64,000 bases of DNA from Candidatus Cybelea septentrionalis (GCA_003158175.1 PMHJ01000021.1:1-64000); one strand, 5' to 3'. Counted from the first letter of the stretch, positions 8,243 through 17,779 are shown. Made by a program: numbers and translations. The notes: generated from the letters alone by a model not told the origin.

Positions 8243-9418
8243 TTAGAGCCCACCGGGCGGCTCGACGTACGAGCGGTCCAGCGCGTTGACGTCCAGGCAT
8301 CCCAGTAATCGCAGCGTGCGAACGATGCCGCTGCGAAGAATCTCGATCGCTTTGCCGACGCCGGCGCCACCCGCGGCTCCCAATCCGTACGCGTGCGCGC
8401 GTCCCACCAGAACCGCGCGAGCGCCTAAACAGATCGCCTTGACGACGTCGCTGCCGCGTCGAATGCCACCGTCGAGATAGACTTCTGCACGGCCCGCGAC
8501 CGCGTCGACTACTTCGGGCAGCGCGAGCAGCGTCGGCGCGACGCAGTCGAGTTGCCGGCCGCCGTGATTAGAGACGATAATAGCGTCGGCGCCCGCATCG
8601 AGTGCGCGACGCGCGTCCTGTGCGCCGAGCACGCCCTTGACGACGATCGGTCCCTGCCACGCTGCGCGAATCCAAGCGATGTCCCGCCACGTCACGGTCG
8701 AGCGCTCGAGCGCCGCTCCCACATCTTCGTACGCCATCGGCCCTTCACCCGGAATCACGACGTTGGGAAACTTCATCATCCCACCATCGCGCAGATAGCC
8801 GAGCAGCCACGCCGGGCGCATGAGAAGTTGCCCGATATGCGGCAGCATTTTCAACGGATCGCCACTGACGAGCTCCCGGCCACCATTGCGCAAATCGCGT
8901 TCGCGTTGTCCCGCGACCGCGGTGTCGATCGTCACGACGAGCGCCGAGAAGCCCGCGGCGCGCGCTCGTTGGATCGCCGCCGTCGCGGCCTCGCGCCCCC
9001 CGATGAGATAGAGCTGATACCATACGGGACCTCTCGAAGCGGCCTTTACCTCTTCGAGGCGGCACCCAGAGAGCGTCGATAAAACGTATCCCGTGCCTGC
9101 CGCGCCGGCTTGCGCGGCGGCAACGCACTCCCCGCGTGGAAAGAACATGCGGCTGCTGCCGATCGGCGCCAGCAAAAAGGGGAGTTCGACCGGCGTTCCG
9201 AGCACGGTCGTGCGGAGCTCGCAGGTGCCCATCGCCGCCGCGTTGCGCGGCAGAAAGCGCACTCGATCGAAGACCGTGCAGTTCTCGCGTAATGTGACCT
9301 CAGCGTCGGCGCCGCCGTCGATATAATCGAAGAGCACCCGCGGAAGACGAGATTGCGCTCGGCGCCGCAGATCCTCGATCGTGAAGATGCCGGTCACCCG
9401 GTTCCGCCCATCGAGCAC
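8243..9418 (-). CDS. FMN-dependent alpha-hydroxyacid dehydrogenase (L-lactate dehydrogenase-like)
   Basis: 391 residues (GTG start), the normal size of the FMN-dependent alpha-hydroxyacid oxidase/dehydrogenase family (LldD, glycolate oxidase, mandelate dehydrogenase). The N-terminal FDYIDGGADAE, the LAPIGSSRMFFPRGE segment, and the active-site SNHGGRQLD near residue 283 with the catalytic His are all present, followed by the phosphate-binding DGGIRRGSDVVKA and LVGRAHAYGLGAAGG. It oxidises a 2-hydroxyacid to the 2-oxoacid, passing electrons to a quinone or O2. L-lactate is the most likely substrate but is not proven by sequence. No lactate permease or regulator lies beside it. Confidence 0.85.
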   Translation of the reverse strand: MLDGRNRVTGIFTIEDLRRRAQSRLPRVLFDYIDGGADAEVTLRENCTVFDRVRFLPRNAAAMGTCELRTTVLGTPVELPFLLAPIGSSRMFFPRGECVAAAQAGAAGTGYVLSTLSGCRLEEVKAASRGPVWYQLYLIGGREAATAAIQRARAAGFSALVVTIDTAVAGQRERDLRNGGRELVSGDPLKMLPHIGQLLMRPAWLLGYLRDGGMMKFPNVVIPGEGPMAYEDVGAALERSTVTWRDIAWIRAAWQGPIVVKGVLGAQDARRALDAGADAIIVSNHGGRQLDCVAPTLLALPEVVDAVAGRAEVYLDGGIRRGSDVVKAICLGARAVLVGRAHAYGLGAAGGAGVGKAIEILRSGIVRTLRLLGCLDVNALDRSYVEPPGGL

Positions 9419-9459
9419 TTGACGTTTGCCTTACGGAAACGATACCCTGTCTGCGCATT

Positions 9460-10092
9460 ATGGACGTTCGGTTCGTCGCCACCGCATTTGCGACGGCATT
9501 CACGATCATCGATCCGATCGGCATGATTCCCATGACGCTCGGAGCGACGGCGCGCGACCTGCCGAAGCGGCGCAATCAGATCATCGATCAAGCCGTGCTC
9601 GTCGCGGCCGTCATAATTCTATTCATGGGGCTCGTCGGCCGTCTGATTCTCGGTTATCTGGGGATCACGCTGCCGGCCTTTACGATTGCCGGCGGAATTC
9701 TGCTCTTCTTGATCGCGATCGATATGCTCTTCGCGCGGCCAACCGGCGCGAAACGCACCGAGGACGAAGAACGTGAGGCGGCGCAGACCGAGAATCCCGC
9801 GGTCTTTCCGCTCGCCGTGCCGATGATCGCCGGACCGGGAACGATCGCTACCGTGCTGCTGCTCGTCACGCTCGCGCATGGCGACCGGCTCGAATTCGTC
9901 GTGATCGCCCTTGCGTATGCCGTTGCGCTGTTCGTTACGTGGCTCTGCATGCGAGGCTCCTCGTTTTTGATTCGCGTGATCGGGACGACGGGGATCCACG
10001 TGGTCAGCCGGCTTCTCGGCATTATCCTCGCCGCTCTCGCCGTTCAGTTCGTTCTCAACGGCCTCGCGCTAACGCCGCTTCTACGGCGATGA
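9460..10092 (+). CDS. MarC family integral membrane protein
   Basis: 210 residues with about six hydrophobic segments and the MarC/UPF0056 hallmark near the N-terminus, FTIIDPIGMIP, plus the internal FPLAVPMIAGPGTI, which mirrors the first half as expected for this two-repeat family. It is an inner-membrane protein of unresolved function; MarC was once linked to antibiotic resistance but that role was not upheld. It is divergent from the hydroxyacid dehydrogenase gene with 41 bases between, so promoters must be compact. Its 3' end overlaps the convergent downstream gene by 12 bases. Confidence 0.88.
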   Translation: MDVRFVATAFATAFTIIDPIGMIPMTLGATARDLPKRRNQIIDQAVLVAAVIILFMGLVGRLILGYLGITLPAFTIAGGILLFLIAIDMLFARPTGAKRTEDEEREAAQTENPAVFPLAVPMIAGPGTIATVLLLVTLAHGDRLEFVVIALAYAVALFVTWLCMRGSSFLIRVIGTTGIHVVSRLLGIILAALAVQFVLNGLALTPLLRR

Positions 10093-10857
10093 CAGGCCGG
10101 GGTCGGCGACCCACTGTTCGTAAACGGATTTCTCGATTGGCGGCAGCTCCGTGTCCGGGGGCAGTTTGAAGCTGGCGAGCGGGAAGGGAAACGGAATCTG
10201 GTGCGGAGGCTGCGTAAACGGATCGGATCCGGGATCGTAGCAGAACGGCCAGACGATCGCGCCGTCTTCCGTGGAGCCATTGGGATACGTGTACTCGTAG
10301 CGGCCGTAATAGCAATCGTGGCCGTTGTCGTGCCAGCTTCTCGTCGGCGTGATGATCCCGTTGCCGTGCTCGCTGCCCCGCAACGATGAGGGCACGCCAA
10401 ACGCGTAGTCTTTGGTCGGCGACTCCTGCGATCCGGGGTCGATAGTCGGGATCGCGTGCGCGTCGTTCTGTTTGTTGAGCTGCGCGACTTCTTTGGCGAA
10501 GCCGGCTTCGTCGCGTTCGATCCTTGACGGAATCATGGACGGGTGTCGAGGAAGCGCGGGGGCTCGAATGGCGACGATTTTGGCAAGTTCGCGGCGCGGC
10601 GTCCGTGCCGGTGCCGCTTCGTGTTGCGCGACGACGCGCGCGGCGCGCCTCGGCGGGGTCGGCGCGGGCGTCGAACGCGGTGGCCGTTGGATCGTAATCG
10701 TCGTCGTCGAAGTAACTATTTCTTTTGCGCCGCGCGCTACAAAAACGTGCACCACGGCCCAAAACAGCAGCGCCAAGACGACGATATGTACGGCGACGGA
10801 CGCAAGCGCCGACCATAACAGCGCCCGGCGGCGCCGTTCTAACCTTCCTGAGATCAA
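10081..10857 (-). CDS. TonB-like single-span protein with Pro-rich periplasmic domain
   Basis: 258 residues. A short basic cytoplasmic tail (RLERRRRALL) is followed by one membrane span with an embedded His (SVAVHIVVLALLFWAVVHVF), the arrangement seen in TonB/TolA-type anchors, then a Pro/Arg/Ala-rich stretch to about residue 110. The C-terminal part has Cys residues (CYYGRYEYTYPNG and WPFCYDPGSD) and does not show the standard TonB beta-alpha-beta C-terminal domain that I could recognise. It may be a divergent energy-transducing or envelope-spanning protein. It overlaps marC by 12 bases and lies 23 bases downstream of mce on the same strand. Confidence 0.6.
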   Translation of the reverse strand: MISGRLERRRRALLWSALASVAVHIVVLALLFWAVVHVFVARGAKEIVTSTTTITIQRPPRSTPAPTPPRRAARVVAQHEAAPARTPRRELAKIVAIRAPALPRHPSMIPSRIERDEAGFAKEVAQLNKQNDAHAIPTIDPGSQESPTKDYAFGVPSSLRGSEHGNGIITPTRSWHDNGHDCYYGRYEYTYPNGSTEDGAIVWPFCYDPGSDPFTQPPHQIPFPFPLASFKLPPDTELPPIEKSVYEQWVADPGLSSP

Positions 10858-10880
10858 GCGGTCGTTCGAATTCCCTAATT

Positions 10881-11279
10881 TTAGCGGATGGGTTGGCAGA
10901 GTTCGATAAGTACGCCGTCGGTCGCCTTCGGATGCAAAAAGGCGATTAAATTTCCATGAGCCCCTTTGCGCGCGTGCTCGTCAATCAGCCGGACTCCCTT
11001 GGCTTTGAGGACGGCAAGCGTCGTTTCGATGTCGGCGACGCGGTAGGCCGTGTGGTGAACCTTCGTGGCGGCGCCTCCCCGGAACCGAGCGATCGGCGAG
11101 GCTTCGTCGAGCGGAAGGAGCAGCTCGACGAACGAGCCGCCGGCCTCCAACCCCAGCGCCTCGACGCCTTGATCGGTTACGATCTCGCGGTAGACTTGCC
11201 TGAAGCCCAGCGTCTGCGTATACAGGCGCAACGCCGCGTCGAGGTCCTTGACGACGATCGCGATGTGGTCAATTTCCAT
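10881..11279 (-). CDS. mce: Methylmalonyl-CoA epimerase
   Basis: 132 residues, a single glyoxalase/VOC-fold unit. The opening DHIAIVVKDLDAALRLY, internal KVHHTAYRV and terminal VLIELCQ supply the His, His and Glu metal ligands conserved in methylmalonyl-CoA epimerases. It interconverts (S)- and (R)-methylmalonyl-CoA, linking the propionyl-CoA carboxylase to the mutase. The ATG overlaps the TGA of the mutase gene by one base, so the two are translationally coupled. Length and context leave little doubt. Confidence 0.93.
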   Translation of the reverse strand: MEIDHIAIVVKDLDAALRLYTQTLGFRQVYREIVTDQGVEALGLEAGGSFVELLLPLDEASPIARFRGGAATKVHHTAYRVADIETTLAVLKAKGVRLIDEHARKGAHGNLIAFLHPKATDGVLIELCQPIR

Positions 11280-12856
11280 CAGGCGACGACCTCTTTGGCT
11301 CGGTACGTGCCGAAAACGTCGCGCAACACGTTGCAGATCTCGCCGAGCGTCGCGCCGGCATCGGCCGCATCGACAAACGGCGGCATTAAGTTTCGCGTTC
11401 CAACGGCCGCATCGCGGACGGCCGAAAGCGCTCGCGTAACGGAATCCGAATCGCGCGACGCGCGTAAGGCGCGCAGTTGCTCGGCCTGCTCGCGCTCGGC
11501 CCGCTCGTCAATTTGCTGCAGGGCAATCGGCGCACCGGTCTGGGCTTCGGCGAAGCGATTGACGCCGACGACAACCTGCTCGCCCCGTTCGATGGCTTGC
11601 TGCGCGGCGTAGGCCGAGTCGGCGATGCGGGCTTGCATCCATCCGCTTTCGATCGCGGCGATGCTCCCGCCCATGGCGTCGATCTCCGCGATCAATCCCG
11701 TCGCACGTTCGATCAGTTCGTTGGTGAGCGTTTCGAGGTAGTAGGAGCCCGCCATTGGATCTGCGACGTCGGTGACGCCGGACTCGTACGCGATGATCTG
11801 CTGCGTGCGCAGCGCGACTCGCGCGCTGTCGGCGGTGGGAAGCGCCAACGCCTCGTCCTTACCGTTGGTATGCAGCGATTGCGTGCCGCCGAGGACCGCC
11901 GCCATTGCCTGCAGCGCGACGCGTACGACATTGTTCTCGGGCTCTTGCGCCGTGAGTGTAGAGCCGCCCGTCTGCGCGTGAAAACGTAACGCGTGCGAGC
12001 GCGGGTCGCGGCACTCGAATTCGTCACGCGTAATGCGTGCCCAGAGGTAGCGTGCCGCCCGAAACTTCGCAATCTCTTCGAAGAAATCGTTGTGGGCGTT
12101 CCAAAAGAACGAGATGCGCGGCGCGACGTCGTCGAGCGCGATCCCGGTTTCGCGCGCGGCCCCAAGGTAGGCCTTACCGTTGGCGAGCGTAAACGCGATC
12201 TCTTCAACAGCCGTGGAGCCGGCTTCGCGAATGTGATAGCCGGAAACGGAGATGGCGTTCCAGAGCGGCACCTCGCGCGCGCAGTACGACATCACGTCGG
12301 TGACGAGTCGCATCGAAGGCTTCGGCGGGTAGATGTAGGTGCCGCGCGCCACGTATTCCTTGAGCACGTCGTTCTGCACGGTTCCGCCAAGTTTGGAGAA
12401 TGGAATCCCACGCCGCCGCGCGACGGCGAGATAGAATGCCAGCAAAATTGCGGCGGGTGCATTGATCGTCATTGAGACGGTGACGCGGTCGAGCGGCACG
12501 CCGTCGAGCAGCGTCTCCATATCTCCAATCGAATCGATCGCTACCCCCACCTTGCCGACCTCACCGCGCGCCGCAGGCGCGTCGGAATCGTATCCGAGCT
12601 GCGTTGGGAGATCGAAGGCGACGGAGAGTCCCGTCTGGCCGCGTTCGAGCAGATAGCGATAGCGCGCGTTCGATTCGGCCGCTGTAGCGAAGCCGGCATA
12701 CTGGCGCATCGTCCAAAGCCGCTCGCGGTACATGCCGGCGTGGATGCCGCGGCCGTACGGAAAAGCGCCCGGCTCTCCGAGATCGTGCGGCGTCCCCTCG
12801 ACCGCGTCGTAGACCGCTTCGATCGGAATCCCCGACGCGTTAAGCTCTCTAGCCAC
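11279..12856 (-). CDS. Methylmalonyl-CoA mutase, large catalytic subunit
   Basis: 525 residues (GTG start) covering only the substrate-binding TIM barrel; the B12-binding domain is absent, as in two-subunit mutases. Motifs include [56 protein letters not shown] and GGTQSLHTN. The Arg in ARGTYIYPP is the position that binds the substrate carboxylate in methylmalonyl-CoA mutase and is Gln in isobutyryl-CoA mutases, which supports the methylmalonyl assignment. It converts (R)-methylmalonyl-CoA to succinyl-CoA with adenosylcobalamin. Coupled to mce. The partner cobalamin-binding subunit and the MeaB-type GTPase are not in this window. Confidence 0.9.
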   Translation of the reverse strand: MARELNASGIPIEAVYDAVEGTPHDLGEPGAFPYGRGIHAGMYRERLWTMRQYAGFATAAESNARYRYLLERGQTGLSVAFDLPTQLGYDSDAPAARGEVGKVGVAIDSIGDMETLLDGVPLDRVTVSMTINAPAAILLAFYLAVARRRGIPFSKLGGTVQNDVLKEYVARGTYIYPPKPSMRLVTDVMSYCAREVPLWNAISVSGYHIREAGSTAVEEIAFTLANGKAYLGAARETGIALDDVAPRISFFWNAHNDFFEEIAKFRAARYLWARITRDEFECRDPRSHALRFHAQTGGSTLTAQEPENNVVRVALQAMAAVLGGTQSLHTNGKDEALALPTADSARVALRTQQIIAYESGVTDVADPMAGSYYLETLTNELIERATGLIAEIDAMGGSIAAIESGWMQARIADSAYAAQQAIERGEQVVVGVNRFAEAQTGAPIALQQIDERAEREQAEQLRALRASRDSDSVTRALSAVRDAAVGTRNLMPPFVDAADAGATLGEICNVLRDVFGTYRAKEVVA

Positions 12857-12869
12857 CCTGAACCACCCC

Positions 12870-12942
12870 TGTCATCCTGAGCCTGTCGGTTGTCATCCTG
12901 AGCCTGTCGGTTGTCATCCTGAGCCTGTCGAAGGACGAAGGA
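12870..12942 (+). repeat. Dispersed repeat, three tandem copies
   Basis: Units begin at 12870, 12891 and 12912, a 21-base period. The first two read TGTCATCCTGAGCCTGTCGG; the third continues into the full GAAGGACGAAGGA end. The array fills the gap between the mutase and biotin carboxylase genes. On the minus strand the third unit encodes the last residues and the TGA stop of the biotin carboxylase. Confidence 0.9.
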
Positions 12943-14596
12943 TGGTTACCAGCGGCGATCCGTTTTCGACGCTCGAGCCCGCGCCGGCGTGCACCGCGCT
13001 GACGACTCCGGCGCGATGGGCGCGTATCTCGTTCATCATCTTCATCGCCTCGATTACAGCTACGACTTGCCCTTCGCTCACCGCATCGCCTTTCGCCACG
13101 GCAAGTTCGATCACGAGCCCGTGCATCGGCGATCGCACGTCGTCGCTGTCTGACGAATTCGTACGCTTGCGCGTTGCGCCCAGGCGCGGAGCCGTGCGGT
13201 GGGACGTAACGCGGGGCATCGACACCGGCAAATGCGGCTGGCTTCCGGCTTCCGGCCGCAACGTCGCAGCGAACGGCTCGAGGGTTGCGGTGCCGTAGGA
13301 GGCGTCCGCGACCGCCGGATGGTCGCAGAGCGCGCGTAGCAGCGGCAGCGTTGTCGGTACGCCTTCGACGACGTACTCGTCGAGGGCGCGGCGCATGCGC
13401 GCGATCGCGTTTTCACGAGTCGGCGCCCAAACGATGAGCTTGGCGATCAGTGAATCGTAGTCGGGCGGAATCGTCCAGCCGGCGTAAGCCGCCGAGTCGA
13501 CGCGAATGCCGAGCCCGCCCGGCTCGCGATAGGCGGTGATGGTGCCTGGAGCGGGGCGAAACTGCGCCGCCGGATCTTCCGCATTGACTCGCCCCTCGAT
13601 CGAGAACCCGCGAAAGGAAATCTCATTCTGTCCGTATCCGAGCGGTTCGCCGGCCGCGACGCGGATCTGCTCGCGCACGAGGTCGAGCCCCGAAACCATC
13701 TCCGTGATCGTGTGCTCCACCTGAATTCGCGTGTTCATCTCCAGAAAGTAGAAGGCGTCTCCGGAAACGAGACATTCGACGGTGCCGACCGAATCGTAGC
13801 CGATCGCCTGCGCCGCGCGAACGCCGGCTTCGCGCATTGCCTCGCGCATGCGGTCCGGAATGTGAGCCGGGGTCTCCTCCCACAACTTCTGATGACGTCG
13901 CTGCAGCGAGCAGTCGCGATCGCCGACGTGAACGACGTTGCCATGTTTGTCGGCCAGGACTTGCAGTTCGACGTGCTTGGGATTCTCCAAGTAATGCTCG
14001 GCATAGATCGTGTCGTTCTTGAAATACGCCTGTGCCTCGCGCCGAGCCGACTCTAAGGCCGATGCGAGCTCCTCCATCGAGGTCGCTACGCGCAGGCCCT
14101 TTCCACCGCCTCCGGCGGCCGCTTTGAGCGCGAGCGGCAGGCCGTATCTCTCCGCTGCGGCACGTGCGCCGGCGACGTCGACGATCGCCTCGGTGCCTCC
14201 GGGAACGGTGGGAACGTTCGCATCGCGCATGGCCTGGCGGGCACGGAGTTTATCGCCCATCGCCGCAATGGCATCGGCGTGGGGTCCGATCCACGTCAAG
14301 CCCGCCGCAACCACGCTGCGCGCGAATGCGGCGTTTTCTGCCAGAAAGCCGTAGCCCGGATGTATCGCTTCGGCGCCGGCAGTGCGCGCGCACGCGATCA
14401 GTCGCTCGCCGTCCAAATAACTCTGCGAGGGGGGCGCGGGGCCGATTCGGTACGCTTCGTCGGCTAGCGCGACGTGCAAAGCGTCGCGGTCGGCATCCGA
14501 GTACACGGCAACGGTTGCAATTCCCATTTCGCGCGCCGTCCGGATAACACGAACCGCAATCTCCCCGCGATTCGCAATTAGAACTTTAGAAAACAA
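12914..14596 (-). CDS. Acyl-CoA (propionyl-CoA) carboxylase alpha subunit: biotin carboxylase plus biotin carrier
   Basis: 560 residues from a TTG start (MFSKVLIANRGEIAVRVIR). Biotin carboxylase N-domain with GYGFLAENA, ATP-grasp Gly-rich loop AAAGGGGKGLR near residue 165, EMNTRIQVEHTITE near 290, C-domain, a short linker, and a biotinyl domain with EAMKMMNE near 518, whose first Lys is biotinylated. Fusion of BC and BCCP is typical of propionyl-CoA carboxylase alpha subunits. With the carboxyltransferase at 16197-17750, the mutase and the epimerase, it forms the propionyl-CoA to succinyl-CoA route. The C-terminal residues LRPSTGSG and the stop come from a dispersed repeat. Acetyl-CoA as substrate cannot be excluded. 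Confidence 0.9.
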   Translation of the reverse strand: MFSKVLIANRGEIAVRVIRTAREMGIATVAVYSDADRDALHVALADEAYRIGPAPPSQSYLDGERLIACARTAGAEAIHPGYGFLAENAAFARSVVAAGLTWIGPHADAIAAMGDKLRARQAMRDANVPTVPGGTEAIVDVAGARAAAERYGLPLALKAAAGGGGKGLRVATSMEELASALESARREAQAYFKNDTIYAEHYLENPKHVELQVLADKHGNVVHVGDRDCSLQRRHQKLWEETPAHIPDRMREAMREAGVRAAQAIGYDSVGTVECLVSGDAFYFLEMNTRIQVEHTITEMVSGLDLVREQIRVAAGEPLGYGQNEISFRGFSIEGRVNAEDPAAQFRPAPGTITAYREPGGLGIRVDSAAYAGWTIPPDYDSLIAKLIVWAPTRENAIARMRRALDEYVVEGVPTTLPLLRALCDHPAVADASYGTATLEPFAATLRPEAGSQPHLPVSMPRVTSHRTAPRLGATRKRTNSSDSDDVRSPMHGLVIELAVAKGDAVSEGQVVAVIEAMKMMNEIRAHRAGVVSAVHAGAGSSVENGSPLVTILRPSTGSG

Positions 14597-14609
14597 CGCG
14601 CTCAGCCTG

Positions 14610-14640
14610 CCCTGAGCCTGTCGAAGGGTCGAAGGATGAC
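14610..14640 (+). repeat. Dispersed repeat, copy between fabI and biotin carboxylase
   Basis: One copy reading CCCTGAGCCTGTCGAAGG followed by GTCGAAGGATGAC, in the 51-base space between the fabI stop and the TTG start of the biotin carboxylase on the minus strand. The GTCGAAGG end is partly doubled. Confidence 0.85.
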
Positions 14641-14647
14641 GTGTTCC

Positions 14648-15436
14648 TTACCCTGGTTCGGATGGCGGATATATTCCCATGGCGTGGTAACCCGCGTCGA
14701 CGAAGTGCACGTCGGCGGTGACGGCCGAGGCGAGATCCGACGCGAGAAAGACGGCGACGTTCCCGACGTCTTCTGCAGTAACGTTGCGGCGCAGTGGCGC
14801 GACCTTCGGAACGACGTCGAGGATTCGCGAAAAACCGCCGACTTGGCGAGAACTGGCCGTTTTGATCGGCCCTGCTGAGATCGCGTTGACGCGAATATTG
14901 CGATCGCCCAAGTCAAACGCGATATAGCGAACCGTCGCTTCGAGCGCGGCCTTGGCGATGCCCATCAGGTTATAGTTAGGCACGATCCGGGTCGCCCCGA
15001 GATAGGTCAGCGCCATGATGGAGGCGCCGTCCGCAAACGAATCGCGCAGTTCGCTTACCAGCGCTATCAACGAGTAGGCCGACACGTCCAGCGCCAGCGC
15101 GTATCCTGCGCGCGAAATATCGAAGACCTTTCCGGCCAGGTCTTCCTTGTTGGCAAAGGCGATGCAGTGAACGAGCACGTCGAGCGGACCGAATTTGTCG
15201 GCCAACTCGTCGCGCATCGCCGTTAACGAAGCGCCGTTGGCAACGTCACATTCAATTACCGGGCCCTTACCGAGCTCGGCGGCGAGCTTCTCGACCTCGT
15301 CACGTACCCGCTCGCCTTGATATGTGAGCGCGACCGAAGCGCCGTGCTCGTGCAGCTTCCGCGCGATCCCCGTCGCGATCGACCAGCGATTGGCGACGCC
15401 GGTCACCAGCGCGCGCTTTCCATTTAGTAATTTCAC
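14648..15436 (-). CDS. fabI: Enoyl-[acyl-carrier-protein] reductase
   Basis: 262 residues (GTG start). Rossmann short-chain dehydrogenase of the FabI subgroup: nucleotide loop GVANRWSIATGIA at about residue 13, HCIAFA near 90, and the catalytic Tyr-x6-Lys as YNLMGIAK near residue 158, followed by ISAGPIKT. It catalyses the NADH-dependent last reduction of each fatty-acid elongation round. The gene lies inside the propionyl-CoA carboxylase gene set on the same strand, 51 bases upstream of the biotin carboxylase gene. This may tie odd-chain or branched-chain lipid synthesis to propionyl-CoA metabolism, or may be accidental. Confidence 0.93.
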   Translation of the reverse strand: MKLLNGKRALVTGVANRWSIATGIARKLHEHGASVALTYQGERVRDEVEKLAAELGKGPVIECDVANGASLTAMRDELADKFGPLDVLVHCIAFANKEDLAGKVFDISRAGYALALDVSAYSLIALVSELRDSFADGASIMALTYLGATRIVPNYNLMGIAKAALEATVRYIAFDLGDRNIRVNAISAGPIKTASSRQVGGFSRILDVVPKVAPLRRNVTAEDVGNVAVFLASDLASAVTADVHFVDAGYHAMGIYPPSEPG

Positions 15437-15482
15437 GTTTCGCTACATACCATCGCAGGAGCGCCCGTCCTGCCCCTGCGAA

Positions 15483-16151
15483 GTGAACGCCTTGGCAAGA
15501 AGAGCCTTCCTGCGTTCCGCGATTGGCGTTCCCTTGATGCTCCTCGCGATCTTTCTTCCGGCCGGCTCGCTGGATTATTGGCAAGGTTGGCTCTTTTTCA
15601 CGGTGATGCTGATTTGCAGGGAGCTGAGCTCGCTCTACTTCTTGCGCAAGGACCCGCGCCTCTTCGAGCGGCGAATGAAGCTCAAGGAGCAGCGGCCGGC
15701 GCAAAAGGTCATCGTACCGCTGCTTTACGGGCTCATTGCCGCGACGATCGTCTTGGCAGCGACAGATCATCGCCTCGGATGGTCGGTACAGCTCCCGCTG
15801 CTAGGAGTTGCCGGCGACCTCGTGGTTGTCGCCGGTTTCTATCTCTATTTCTTGGTCTTCCGTGAAAACAGCTTCGCCGGTTCCACGATCGAGATTAGTT
15901 CGGACCAGCGCGTTATCTCGACCGGCCCCTACGCAATCGTGCGTCATCCGCTCTACGTTGCGCTGATCGTCACCGCCCTGGGGATGCCGCTCGCGCTGGG
16001 CTCCTACTGGGCCGCGTTGCTCGTGGTCCCGATCGTCGCGCTGCTCCTCTGGCGTTTACTCGACGAGGAAGCCTATCTCGTCGACGATCTCCCCCGATAC
16101 TCGGAGTACGAAAAAAAGGTCCACTGGCGTTTGATACCCGGCATCTTTTAG
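15483..16151 (+). CDS. Isoprenylcysteine carboxyl methyltransferase-family membrane protein
   Basis: 222 residues from GTG 15483. The frame is open further upstream, but only in sequence antisense to fabI. About five hydrophobic segments are seen. The C-terminal half carries the ICMT/PEMT methyltransferase signature GPYAIVRHPLY near residue 155 and ends EYEKKVHWRLIPGIF, with a conserved acidic pair (DEEAYL) before it. Bacterial members are SAM-dependent inner-membrane methyltransferases of mostly unknown substrate. It runs against its neighbours, divergent from fabI and convergent with the carboxyltransferase gene. Confidence 0.8.
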   Translation: MNALARRAFLRSAIGVPLMLLAIFLPAGSLDYWQGWLFFTVMLICRELSSLYFLRKDPRLFERRMKLKEQRPAQKVIVPLLYGLIAATIVLAATDHRLGWSVQLPLLGVAGDLVVVAGFYLYFLVFRENSFAGSTIEISSDQRVISTGPYAIVRHPLYVALIVTALGMPLALGSYWAALLVVPIVALLLWRLLDEEAYLVDDLPRYSEYEKKVHWRLIPGIF

Positions 16152-16196
16152 GCGCGGCTAGCCGGCAATCGTGCCGACGACAAACGGGAACGGCAT

Positions 16197-17750
16197 TTAC
16201 AGCGGAATGTTGCCGTGTTTACGCTGCGGAGTCTCGCCGCGCTTGTCGCGCAGCATTTCCAGCGCGGTGGCGATGGCGCTGCGCGTTTTGCGGGCCTCGA
16301 TGACGTCGTCGACGTAGCCACGCGCAGCGGCAATGTATGGGTGCGCAAAGCGTTCGTTGTACTCGCCGATCAGCTCGGCCGTCTTCGCTTCTTTGTCGGG
16401 AGCGGCTGCGATCTCGCGGCGAAAGATCGTCTTCACGGCGCTCTCCGCGCCCATCACGGCGATCTCCGCGGTCGGCCATGCGAGGTTGACGTCGGCGCGA
16501 ATGTGTTTGCTCGCCATCACGTCGTACGCACCGCCGTACGCCTTGCGGGTGATCACCGTAATCTTGGGAACCGTCGCTTCGGCAAACGCGTAGAGCAGCT
16601 TGGCGCCCTGGAGAATGATACCGCCGTACTCCTGATCCGTGCCGGGCAGAAATCCGGGGACGTCGACGAAAGTAATCAGCGGAATATTGAAGGCATCGCA
16701 GAAGCGGACGAATCGAGCGGCCTTGACCGACGAACGGGTATCGAGCACTCCGGCAAGGACGTTAGGCTGATTGCCTACGATGCCCACGGCGCGTCCATTG
16801 ATGCGCCCGAATCCGCAAATGATGTTTTGCGCAAAAAGCGGTTGAATTTCGAGGAAGTCTCCGTAGTCCACGATGCCTTCGATGACCTCACGCATATCGT
16901 AGGGCTTGTTCGGCGAGTCGGGGACGAGCTCGTCGAGCTGCGCGACCATTCGGTGAGGGTCGTCGTCGCACGCGTATTCCGGCGGAGCTTCGGAGTTGTT
17001 TTGTGGAAGAAACGAAAAAAGATCGCGAGTCACCTCGAAAAGGTTCTCTTCGTCCTCGGCCACGAGATGCGCCACGCCGCTGCGCGTCGCATGCGTCAAC
17101 GCCCCGCCGAGTTCCTCGAACGTCACTTCCTCACCGGTGACCGTCTTAATGATCTCGGGACCGGTGATGAACATTTGCGAGATCTTTTCCGTCATGATGA
17201 TGAAGTCGGTTATCGCCGGCGAATAGACCGCGCCACCGGCGCAGGGCCCCGCGATTAGACTGATCTGCGGAACGACGCCGCTGGCCGCAACGTTGCGCCA
17301 AAAGATCTCGGCATAGCCACCCAAGGAGACGACGCCTTCTTGAATGCGGGCTCCGCCCGAATCGTTAATGCCGATCATCGGAGAGCCCGTGCGAATTGCC
17401 AAATCCATCACCTTGCAAATCTTTTCGGCAAATGCTTCGCCGAGCGAGCCGCCCAACACCGAAAAGTCCTGCGAAAAGAGAAAGACCTGGCGCCCATCGA
17501 TGGTAGCGCGCCCCGTGATGACGCCGTCGCCCAAGAACTCCTTTTCATCAAGGCCGAACGCGTTGGCACGATGGATGACGAACCGGTCAAACTCGACAAA
17601 GGAATCTTCGTCTACCAGGGCCTCGACGCGCTCGCGCGCAGAGCGTTTACCCCGCGCGTGCTGTCGCGCGAGCGCCTCGGGTCCGGCCGGAATCGCCGAT
17701 TCCGCGCGTTTTGCTTCGAGCTCTTCGTATTTTTCCGCGCGACTCTTCAC
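16197..17750 (-). CDS. Acyl-CoA (propionyl-CoA) carboxylase beta subunit, carboxyltransferase
   Basis: A GTG at 17750 with AAGGTGAC just upstream gives 517 residues, the family norm. Longer readings begin in repeat-derived sequence ([14 protein letters not shown]) and are rejected. Two crotonase-like halves are seen: [13 protein letters not shown] and [16 protein letters not shown] in the first, [19 protein letters not shown] and [14 protein letters not shown] in the second, where the acyl-CoA and biotin sites lie. It transfers the carboxyl group from biotin to propionyl-CoA. It is separated from its partner gene by fabI and by an oppositely oriented methyltransferase gene. Confidence 0.92.
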   Translation of the reverse strand: MKSRAEKYEELEAKRAESAIPAGPEALARQHARGKRSARERVEALVDEDSFVEFDRFVIHRANAFGLDEKEFLGDGVITGRATIDGRQVFLFSQDFSVLGGSLGEAFAEKICKVMDLAIRTGSPMIGINDSGGARIQEGVVSLGGYAEIFWRNVAASGVVPQISLIAGPCAGGAVYSPAITDFIIMTEKISQMFITGPEIIKTVTGEEVTFEELGGALTHATRSGVAHLVAEDEENLFEVTRDLFSFLPQNNSEAPPEYACDDDPHRMVAQLDELVPDSPNKPYDMREVIEGIVDYGDFLEIQPLFAQNIICGFGRINGRAVGIVGNQPNVLAGVLDTRSSVKAARFVRFCDAFNIPLITFVDVPGFLPGTDQEYGGIILQGAKLLYAFAEATVPKITVITRKAYGGAYDVMASKHIRADVNLAWPTAEIAVMGAESAVKTIFRREIAAAPDKEAKTAELIGEYNERFAHPYIAAARGYVDDVIEARKTRSAIATALEMLRDKRGETPQRKHGNIPL

Positions 17751-17779
17751 GCCGTCACCTTTGCACGAATCCCCCCCAG

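Noticed and set aside
12870-12942. CRISPR-like array
   Set aside because: The 21-base period has no spacers and the same unit occurs singly at other gene junctions.
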